Positions 1-9,431 of a stretch of DNA of 11,649 bases are shown here, one piece after another. The notes under the pieces were generated by a model that ran no database searches, was not told where the DNA came from, and was given only the letters and a program-made list of their open reading frames with translations. The DNA comes from Gemmatimonadota bacterium (lineage in GTDB: Bacteria; Gemmatimonadota; Gemmatimonadetes; Gemmatimonadales; Gemmatimonadaceae). The DNA lies in assembly GCA_028287225.1 (NCBI GenBank), contig JAQBPZ010000085.1, forward strand, positions 1 through 11,649. Direction: 5' to 3'. Position numbers and translations under genes: made by a program. Within the stretch, counting starts at the first letter, position 1, and each line of letters starts with the position of its first letter.

Positions 1-1001
1 AGGCGGTGGCGACCCTTTCCAGCAGCGCGCACGCCATTGGCTGTGCCAACGGGACCGACGCGATCCTGCTGGCGATGCGCGCGCTCGACATCGGGCGGGG
101 CGACGAGGTGATCACGACGCCATTCACCTTCTTCGCGACGGCGGGGACGATCCACAACGTGGGGGCGACGCCGGTCTTCGTGGACATCGAGCCGCGCACC
201 TTCAACATCAGCCCCGACGCGGTCGCGGCCGCGCGGACGAGCCGGTCGAAAGCCGTCATCCCGGTGGACCTCTTCGGCCAGATGGCGCCGCTCGAGCAGG
301 TGGCCGCGGCGGTGCCGGGGCTGCCGATCATCGAGGACGCCGCCCAGTCGATCGGCGCGCGTCGGCGGGTGAACGGGAAGTGGACGATGGCGGGCGAGCG
401 TGCGACCATCGGGACGTTCAGCTTCTTCCCCTCCAAGAACCTCGGCGGGTACGGGGACGGCGGGATGATCGTGACCCAGGACGACGCGATCGCCGAGCGG
501 CTGCGTCGCCTGCGCGTGCACGGCGGCGCCAAGCAGTACTTCCACGACGAGGTCGGCTACAACAGCCGCCTGGACGCGCTTCAGGCGGCGGTGCTGTCGG
601 CCAAGCTGCCGCATCTCGCGGGCTGGAGCGCGAAGCGGCGCGAGAATGCGGCGTACTACGATGCGGCCTTCGCGGACCTCGCCGCCCGTGGCGTGGTGCT
701 CACGCCGTACGTGGCACCCGAGAACGAGTCGATCTTCAACCAGTACACGCTGCGGGTGGCCGGCGGGCGTCGCGATGCCCTCCAGGCCGCGCTCAAGGCC
801 GCTGGCGTGGGCAGCTCCATCTACTATCCCCTCCCGCTGCACCTGCAGCCCTGCTTCGCGTACCTCGGCTACCGCGAGGGGCAGTGCCCGGAGAGCGAGC
901 GCGCCGCGAAGGAAGTGCTGTCGCTGCCGATCTATCCCGAGCTGACGCGCGCCCAGCTCGACGAGGTCGTCGCCGGCGTGCACGCCTTCTTCGCGCGGTG
1001 A
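1..1001 (+). CDS. DegT/DnrJ/EryC1/StrS-family sugar aminotransferase (5' truncated by window edge)
   Basis: PLP-dependent transaminase that places an amino group on a keto-sugar nucleotide for surface glycan synthesis. The visible part (about 331 residues) begins at the cofactor-binding CANGTDA segment and continues through EVITTPFTF, the pyridine-nitrogen Asp in EDAAQS, and the Schiff-base Lys in FFPSKNLGGYGDGG (codon 435-437). Then come VHGG, an NSRLDALQAA helix and a C-terminal YYPLPLHLQPCF...LSLPIYPEL block. Family members usually have about 40 more residues before the first visible motif. The open frame runs off the left edge, so the in-frame GTG at position 6 is probably not the true start. 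The C-terminal block most resembles WbpE-like 3-amino-sugar transaminases, but FdtB/QdtB-like enzymes share it, so the substrate cannot be fixed from sequence alone. It lies 52 nt upstream of ugd on the same strand, consistent with one polysaccharide operon. Confidence 0.9.
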   Translation, partial: AVATLSSSAHAIGCANGTDAILLAMRALDIGRGDEVITTPFTFFATAGTIHNVGATPVFVDIEPRTFNISPDAVAAARTSRSKAVIPVDLFGQMAPLEQVAAAVPGLPIIEDAAQSIGARRRVNGKWTMAGERATIGTFSFFPSKNLGGYGDGGMIVTQDDAIAERLRRLRVHGGAKQYFHDEVGYNSRLDALQAAVLSAKLPHLAGWSAKRRENAAYYDAAFADLAARGVVLTPYVAPENESIFNQYTLRVAGGRRDALQAALKAAGVGSSIYYPLPLHLQPCFAYLGYREGQCPESERAAKEVLSLPIYPELTRAQLDEVVAGVHAFFAR

Positions 1002-1007
1002 AGACGC

Positions 1008-1024
1008 GACGCCTGCGGGGCGTC
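1008..1024. other. Small hairpin between aminotransferase and ugd
   Basis: GACGCC and GGCGTC form a 6-bp perfect stem around the 5-nt loop TGCGG, starting 6 nt after the aminotransferase stop. No T-run follows it, so I do not call a terminator. It could stabilise a processed 3' end or attenuate, or it could be a chance product of high GC. Confidence 0.3.
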
Positions 1025-1053
1025 ACCGCAGTCCATTCTCAACACACGCATTC

Positions 1054-2361
1054 GTGAACATCACGGTCATCGGTACAGGGTATGTCGGGCTCGTCGTCGG
1101 CGCGTGTCTCGCCGAGACGGGCAATGCGGTCACGTGCGCGGACGTCGACCAGGCCAAGATCGACGGGCTGCTGAAGAATGTGCTGCCCATCTACGAGCCT
1201 GGCCTCGACGACTACGTCGAGCGCAACCAGAGTCAGGAACGCATCCGCTTCACCTCGGACGTCCCCTCGGCGATCGCCAGCGCCGACGTGGTGTTCATCG
1301 CCGTGGGCACCCCCCCGGACGAGGATGGCTCCGCCGACCTGCGGCACGTGCTCTCCGTCGCCGAGCAGATCGGCCTGCACATGAAGCGCGAGCTGGTCGT
1401 GATCACCAAGTCCACGGTGCCGGTGGGAACGGCCCAGAAGGTCGCGGCCTGCGTGGCGAAGAACGCGAAGTTTCCGTTCCACATGTGCAGCAATCCGGAG
1501 TTCCTGAAGGAAGGCGCGGCGATCGACGACTTCATGAAGCCGGATCGCGTGGTCATCGGCGTGGACAGCGACCATGCGCGCAGCGTCATGGCGGAGCTCT
1601 ACGCGCCGTTCGTGCGCACGGGCAAGCCGATCATCTTCATGGACATCGCCTCGGCGGAGATGACCAAGTACGCCGCCAACGCGATGCTCGCCACGCGCAT
1701 CTCCTTCATGAACGAGATCGCGAACCTCTGCGAGCGCGTCGGCGCCGACGTGGACCAGGTGCGCAAGGGCATCGGATCGGATGGGCGCATCGGGCCGGCG
1801 TTCCTCTTCCCGGGCCCGGGCTATGGCGGCTCGTGCTTTCCGAAGGACGTGAAGGCGCTCGTGCGCACCTCCAGGGAGTACGGCGTCCCCCTCCGCGTGC
1901 TGGCGTCCGTGGAGGACGCGAACGACGCGCAGAAGCACCGTCTCTTCGAGAAGGTCAAGGCCACCCTCGGCGACGTGAAGGGCAAGCAGGTCGCGCTCTG
2001 GGGCCTCGCCTTCAAGCCGAACACCGACGACATGCGCGAGGCCCCCGCGCTCGTGCTGATCGAGGAGCTGCTCGACGCCGGCGCCACCGTCGTGGCCCAC
2101 GATCCCGTCGCGATGCACGAGACGCAGCGCCGCGTCGGCGACCGGATCCGGTATGCCGAGTCCAACTACGCGGCGCTCGAGGGATCGGACGCGCTCGTGA
2201 TCGTGACGGACTGGAACGAGTACCGCCATCCCGACTTCGAGCGCATGCGTCGCACGCTCGCGAGCCCGGTGATCGTGGACGGGCGCAACCTCTACGATGC
2301 GCGGAAGATGCGGAGCCTCGGCTTCACCTACGATTCCATCGGCCGGGGAAGCGTCGCGTGA
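1054..2361 (+). CDS. ugd: UDP-glucose 6-dehydrogenase
   Basis: Cytosolic NAD-dependent enzyme that oxidises UDP-glucose to UDP-glucuronate in two steps. The 435-aa length is normal. The N-terminal Rossmann domain has GTGYVGL (residues 7-13) and VGTP (84-87), and it includes TKSTVPVGT and NPEFLKEG (147-154). The central dimerisation helix holds K205 and N209, and the catalytic GGSCFPKD has nucleophile C261 and D265. The C-terminal UDP-binding domain includes WGLAFKPNTDDMREAP. All catalytic residues known for the streptococcal enzyme (Thr, two Glu, Lys, Asn, Cys, Asp) have counterparts here. The GTG start at 1054 gives the expected MNITVIGTGY opening. Upstream sequence is pyrimidine-rich with no Shine-Dalgarno match, so initiation probably depends on another feature. 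Its stop overlaps the next gene, which uses its product. Names in use for this family include ugd, udg and tuaD. Confidence 0.96.
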   Translation: MNITVIGTGYVGLVVGACLAETGNAVTCADVDQAKIDGLLKNVLPIYEPGLDDYVERNQSQERIRFTSDVPSAIASADVVFIAVGTPPDEDGSADLRHVLSVAEQIGLHMKRELVVITKSTVPVGTAQKVAACVAKNAKFPFHMCSNPEFLKEGAAIDDFMKPDRVVIGVDSDHARSVMAELYAPFVRTGKPIIFMDIASAEMTKYAANAMLATRISFMNEIANLCERVGADVDQVRKGIGSDGRIGPAFLFPGPGYGGSCFPKDVKALVRTSREYGVPLRVLASVEDANDAQKHRLFEKVKATLGDVKGKQVALWGLAFKPNTDDMREAPALVLIEELLDAGATVVAHDPVAMHETQRRVGDRIRYAESNYAALEGSDALVIVTDWNEYRHPDFERMRRTLASPVIVDGRNLYDARKMRSLGFTYDSIGRGSVA

Positions 2362-3356
2362 GGGTCCTGATCACCGGAGTCGCGGGCTTCCTCGGGTCGC
2401 ACCTCACCGACCTGTTCCTGAAGGAAGGGCATACCGTCCTCGGCCTGGACAACTTCGTCACGGGGCACCGCGACAACATCGCGCACCTGGCCGGCGATGC
2501 GCGCTTCGAGTTCGTGGAGCACGACATCAATCGCCCGTACCGCGCCCCGGGCAACCTCGACGGCGTGCTGCACCTCGCGTCGCCCGCCAGCCCCATCGAC
2601 TACCTCGAGCTCCCCATCGAGACGCTCCAGGTCGGGTCGTTCGGCACCTACCACGCCCTGGAGATCGCCCGCGAGCACCGGGCGCGGTTCTTCATCGCCT
2701 CCACCTCGGAGGTGTACGGCGACCCGCTCGTGCACCCGCAGCGCGAGGAGTACTGGGGCAACGTAAACCCCGTGGGGCCGCGCAGTGTCTATGACGAGGC
2801 GAAGCGCTTCGCGGAGGCCATGACGATGGCGTACCATACCCATCACGGCCTCGACACCCGCATCGTCCGCATCTTCAACACCTACGGGCCCCGCATGCGT
2901 CCGCGCGACGGCCGCGTCGTGTCCAACTTCATCGTGCAGGCGCTGATGGGAGAGCCGCTGACCATCTACGGCGACGGGTCGCAGACGCGCAGCTTCTGCT
3001 ACGTCTCCGACGAGGTCGACGGGATCTACCGGCTGTTCATGCGTGGCGACCACAACCCCACCAACATCGGCAACCCGGTGGAGTACACCGTGCGCCAGCT
3101 GGCGGACCTGGTGGTGGAGCTCACCGGCACCACGGCGGCAATCGTTCACGAGCCGTTGCCGGTGGACGACCCGAAGGTCCGGAAGCCCGACATCACGCGG
3201 GCCCGGGAGACGCTGGGCTGGGAGCCGGTGGTGCAGGTCCGGGAGGGGCTCGCCCGCACGATCGACCACTTCCGCACGTACGTCGGAAGCCCGCTCATGA
3301 ACCGGCGGGTGGCCCGCCAGTCGCCCGCGGACGCCGCGGCGGCCGCCGGGCGCTAG
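2358..3356 (+). CDS. uxs: UDP-glucuronate decarboxylase (UDP-xylose synthase)
   Basis: NAD-dependent extended short-chain dehydrogenase/reductase (332 aa) that decarboxylates UDP-glucuronate to UDP-xylose. It shows the Rossmann motif GVAGFLG (7-13), the UXS signature LASPASPIDY (73-82), STSEVYGDP (115-123) with E118, and GPRSVYDEAK with catalytic Y145 and K149. RIFNTYGPRM (171-180) and DDPKVRKPDI (270-279), where R275 matches the sugar-carboxylate-binding Arg of UXS, also fit. I chose the GTG at 2358 because it gives the canonical MRVLITGVAGFLGSHL opening. It overlaps the ugd stop as GTGA, a coupling arrangement, with a purine-rich GGGGAAG at 2345-2351. The pair therefore makes UDP-Xyl from UDP-Glc. 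The last ~25 residues (from about 308) are an Ala/Arg-rich tail beyond the catalytic fold. A bifunctional ArnA-type decarboxylase is unlikely because there is no formyltransferase domain. Confidence 0.94.
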   Translation: MRVLITGVAGFLGSHLTDLFLKEGHTVLGLDNFVTGHRDNIAHLAGDARFEFVEHDINRPYRAPGNLDGVLHLASPASPIDYLELPIETLQVGSFGTYHALEIAREHRARFFIASTSEVYGDPLVHPQREEYWGNVNPVGPRSVYDEAKRFAEAMTMAYHTHHGLDTRIVRIFNTYGPRMRPRDGRVVSNFIVQALMGEPLTIYGDGSQTRSFCYVSDEVDGIYRLFMRGDHNPTNIGNPVEYTVRQLADLVVELTGTTAAIVHEPLPVDDPKVRKPDITRARETLGWEPVVQVREGLARTIDHFRTYVGSPLMNRRVARQSPADAAAAAGR

Positions 3357-3397
3357 GGTCGGCGGGCCGTCGGGAGTACGCGGCCGGGGTCGGCAGG

Positions 3398-3411
3398 TGT
3401 ATCTTTCACGG
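3398..3411 (+). promoter_or_regulatory. Possible promoter -10 element before bamD
   Basis: The 99-nt gap between uxs and bamD is GC-rich except for TATCTTTC at 3400-3407 and a T-rich patch (3426-3436). TATCTTTC matches the -7 box TAnnTTTG known from Bacteroidetes at all fixed positions but the last. No convincing upstream TTG or TTGACA box lies at the right distance, so this rests on base composition and position only. It would give the bamD-nadD-secA unit its own start, about 45-50 nt before the bamD ATG. Confidence 0.3.
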
Positions 3412-3455
3412 CTACGATCGAACCGTTTGCCCTTTTGCGGGTATCTCCTCCCGAT

Positions 3456-4307
3456 ATGCACTCATCCAACCGGGTCCTGCTCGCGCTGCTGCTGCTCGCC
3501 GCCGCTGCCTGTCATCCCGAATTCCAGGTTGCCAACTACCAGGGCAACGAGGCGCTCTATCGCGCCGCCACCGCGGAGTTCCAGGCACGTCGCTGGGACA
3601 ACGCCGTCGCGGCATTCGAGAAGCTGACCACGGACCTGTCCGCCCGTGACACGCTGCTGCCTCGCGCGCACTGGTACCTCGCGCGCGCCCACGAGGAGCG
3701 CGGCGAGTGGGTCCTGGCGGCCACGAGCTTCTCGCGCCTCGCGGAGAGCTTTCCCGACGACTCGCTCGCCGACGACGCGGCCCTCCAGGCCGCCCGCGAC
3801 TACCGCCGCATGTGGCGCAAGCCCGCCCTCGACCCGACCTACGGCGAGAGCGCGCGCGCGACCTACACGACCCTGCTGGGCCTGTATCCGACCTCGCCGC
3901 TGATTCCGGCGGCGCAGAAGGAGCTGGCCGAGCTCGAGGAGATGTTCGCCCAGAAGAACTACATCTCCGGGATGTACTACTTCCGCCGCGGTGGGTACGA
4001 CTCCGGGATCATCTACTTCAAGGACGTCGTCGCCCGCTGGCCCTCCAGCCCCACGGCGCGCCTGGCCCAGCTCCGGCTCGTGGATTCGTACAAGGCGATC
4101 CGGTACAAGGAGGACGCGCAGGAGACCTGCGCGCTGCTCCGCGCCCACTACCCGAACGACGCCGAAGTCAGCACGACGTGCAGCGGCGTGACGGTCGCGA
4201 CCTCGCCCTCGGCCGCCACGCCGGCCACCCCCCCGGCGCACACCCCCCCCGCCACCACCGGGCCGCCGGCGACTCCCCCCGCGCCCGCCGACGCTCCGCG
4301 GACCTGA
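3456..4307 (+). CDS. bamD: BamD-like outer-membrane assembly lipoprotein with Pro/Ala/Thr-rich tail
   Basis: Predicted lipoprotein of the beta-barrel assembly machinery, anchored to the inner leaflet of the outer membrane, where BamD works with BamA. The ATG at 3456 gives a signal peptide (MHSSNR plus a Leu/Ala core) ending in a lipobox with the lipidated Cys at residue 19. A TTG farther upstream (3435) would add residues before the charged n-region and is less likely. Residues 30-240 form tetratricopeptide-like helical repeats, including FQARRWDNAVAAFEKL, the SFPDDSLADDA turn, a DPTYGESA linker, and FRRGGYDSGIIYFKDVV followed by a WPSSPTA turn, as in BamD/YfiO. The 283-aa length exceeds typical BamD (~245) because residues 245-283 are a low-complexity Pro/Ala/Thr tail encoded by C-runs. 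No Shine-Dalgarno site is visible. It sits 4 nt before nadD. A different TPR lipoprotein remains possible. Confidence 0.82.
   Translation: MHSSNRVLLALLLLAAAACHPEFQVANYQGNEALYRAATAEFQARRWDNAVAAFEKLTTDLSARDTLLPRAHWYLARAHEERGEWVLAATSFSRLAESFPDDSLADDAALQAARDYRRMWRKPALDPTYGESARATYTTLLGLYPTSPLIPAAQKELAELEEMFAQKNYISGMYYFRRGGYDSGIIYFKDVVARWPSSPTARLAQLRLVDSYKAIRYKEDAQETCALLRAHYPNDAEVSTTCSGVTVATSPSAATPATPPAHTPPATTGPPATPPAPADAPRT
4228..4280 (+). repeat. Cluster of C-homopolymer runs at the 3' end of bamD
   Basis: Runs of seven C (4228-4234), eight C (4243-4250) and six C (4275-4280) fall within 53 nt, all inside the codons of the Pro-rich BamD tail. Such runs are prone to polymerase slippage. The nadD frame contains no stop from 4192 onward, so loss of one C would join the two proteins. 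Confidence 0.85.
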
Positions 4308-4311
4308 GGCC

Positions 4312-4884
4312 GTGCGCCTCGGGATCTTCGGCGGGAGCTTCGATCCGCCGCACCTGGGGCACCTGCTGCCGCTGATCGACGCCTCCGAATCGCTCGGCCT
4401 CGATCAGGTCCGGCTCGTGCCCGCCGCCACCCAGCCCTTCAAGGTCGGGCGGGCCGGCGCCTCGGCGGAGCACCGCCTCGCCATGACCGAGCGTCTGGCG
4501 GCCACGGTGCCGGGCTTCCAGGTCAGCCGGGCGGAAATCGAGCGGGCCGGGTTATCTTTCACGGTTGACACGCTGGCGGCCTTCCGGGCCGAGCATCCGC
4601 AGGCGGAGCTCACGCTCCTGCTCGGCATGGATGCGTGGGCCCTGTTCGAGCAGTGGCGCGAGCCCGAACGGATCCGCCGCCTGGCGTCGATTGCCGTGCT
4701 GGCACGAGGAGACGAACCGATGTCGGACGGCCGCGGGCCGGTCGGCGTCGAGCTGTTGCGGACGCGGCGTGTGGACATCTCGTCCACCGAGCTGCGCGCC
4801 CGGGTGGCCGACGGGCGCACCATACGAGGTTTCGTGCCGGATGCGGTGGCGGACTACATCGCCGAGCACCGGCTGTATCGCTAG
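4312..4884 (+). CDS. nadD: Nicotinate-nucleotide adenylyltransferase
   Basis: Cytosolic enzyme that joins nicotinate mononucleotide and ATP to form deamido-NAD, the second-last step of NAD synthesis. The 190-aa length is usual. The nucleotidyltransferase fold shows GGSFDPPHLGHL (residues 7-18) with the HxGH pair H14/H17, a mononucleotide-binding LSFTVDTL (81-88), LLLGMDAWALFEQW (102-115) and the C-terminal ISSTELR (156-162). The GTG at 4312 gives the family's normal MRLGIFGGSFDP opening. A GAGG lies only 2 nt before it, overlapping the bamD stop, so translation is probably coupled to bamD. The gene is followed after 8 nt by secA. In many bacteria rsfS or an HD-domain yqeK gene follows nadD, and neither is present here. 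Confidence 0.95.
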   Translation: MRLGIFGGSFDPPHLGHLLPLIDASESLGLDQVRLVPAATQPFKVGRAGASAEHRLAMTERLAATVPGFQVSRAEIERAGLSFTVDTLAAFRAEHPQAELTLLLGMDAWALFEQWREPERIRRLASIAVLARGDEPMSDGRGPVGVELLRTRRVDISSTELRARVADGRTIRGFVPDAVADYIAEHRLYR

Positions 4885-4888
4885 GGGA
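4883..4888 (+). promoter_or_regulatory. Ribosome binding site for secA
   Basis: AGGGGA overlaps the nadD stop codon and ends 4 nt before the secA ATG. It is one of the clearest Shine-Dalgarno matches in the window and fixes the secA start at 4893 rather than at in-frame codons farther upstream inside nadD. Confidence 0.65.
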
Positions 4889-4892
4889 CAGC

Positions 4893-8201
<3,309 letters not shown>

Positions 8202-8222
8202 ACTGACCTGCCACGACGGACG

Positions 8223-8253
8223 AAGCCCGCCGCGAAGTTTGCGGCGGGCTTTT
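8223..8253 (+). terminator. Rho-independent terminator after secA
   Basis: AAGCCCGCCGC (8223-8233) pairs perfectly with GCGGCGGGCTT (8241-8251) across a 7-nt loop, and TTTT (8250-8253) closes it. The 11-bp GC-rich stem begins 21 nt after the secA stop. It ends the bamD-nadD-secA unit, so radC likely uses its own promoter in 8254-8314, where I see no good -35/-10 pair. Confidence 0.9.
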
Positions 8254-8314
8254 CCGCTTGCAGGTGCAACGTGGCGATGACGCAGCAGGACTTCCGCTGC
8301 CCGACCTTGCGCGC

Positions 8315-9052
<738 letters not shown>

Positions 9053-9054
9053 CC

Positions 9055-9079
9055 GGGCGCTCGCGTTGCTCGCTTGGCG
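9055..9079 (+). repeat. 25-nt direct repeat, copy A
   Basis: Starts GGGCGCTCGCG and ends GCTCGCTTGGCG. It is identical to copy B at 9157-9181 except for one base (T9066 versus C9168). The copies start 102 bp apart. An inverted, interrupted version lies at 9304-9341. Confidence 0.9.
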
Positions 9080-9156
9080 CGCGGTCGGCGTGAGATGCCT
9101 CCCTTGGCGGGCGCGTGACCCGGCCGCCTTCGGCGGCGACGGGTCTACCGCTTGAC

Positions 9157-9181
9157 GGGCGCTCGCGCTGCTCGCTTGGCG
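9157..9181 (+). repeat. 25-nt direct repeat, copy B
   Basis: 24 of 25 bases match copy A (9055-9079). Because it is also complementary to 9304-9315 and 9331-9341, it competes with copy A for the same right-hand arm. Confidence 0.9.
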
Positions 9182-9352
9182 GAAACCCCTCGGCAGTCCC
9201 GGCAAGGGCGGCGTAGCCGCCCGCCCGCCAAGGCGTAGCCCCGCCGTCGCCGCAGGCGACAGGGGCAGCCGCCCGCCAGGGGTCGCGTTCCACGCGACCC
9301 GCTCGCCAAGCGAGCGTGTCGCGCAGCGACCGCGAGCGCCCGGCCCCACTTC

Positions 9353-9387
9353 TGGTCACATTCCGCGGGTTGTCGTATTAGTTATAG
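9353..9387 (+). promoter_or_regulatory. Possible rel promoter
   Basis: The stretch around 9370-9387 is the only AT-rich island in the radC-rel gap. TGGTCA (9353-9358) and TATTAG (9376-9381) are 17 bp apart, and each matches the sigma-70 consensus at 4 of 6 positions. An overlapping TTATAG (9382-9387) is an alternative -10. It lies immediately after the hairpin element and about 50 nt before the rel ATG. The evidence is positional and weak. Confidence 0.35.
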
Positions 9388-9421
9388 GCAGGGGCCGCTC
9401 CGTCTGCCCCGCGACCCGGCA

Positions 9422-9427
9422 AAGAGG
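9422..9427 (+). promoter_or_regulatory. Ribosome binding site for rel
   Basis: AAGAGG ends 4 nt before the ATG at 9432, a plausible Shine-Dalgarno match that supports this start. Confidence 0.5.
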
Positions 9428-9431
9428 CCGA

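Noticed and set aside
3304..3318. Hairpin GGCGGG-TGG-CCCGCC near the end of uxs as a terminator
   Set aside because: It lies inside the coding sequence, before the stop codon, and no T-run follows.
4553..4570. TATCTTTCACGG identical to the 12 bases at the putative bamD promoter, followed by a perfect TTGACA, as an internal secA promoter
   Set aside because: It encodes the conserved LSFTVDT segment of NadD, the TTGACA has no -10 at 16-18 bp, and secA is 8 nt from nadD and does not need it. The repeat is best seen as coincidence.
9387..9408. GGCAG/CTGCC hairpin in the rel leader as an attenuator
   Set aside because: The stem has only 5 bp with a 12-nt loop and no T-run, which is not above the background expected at this GC content.
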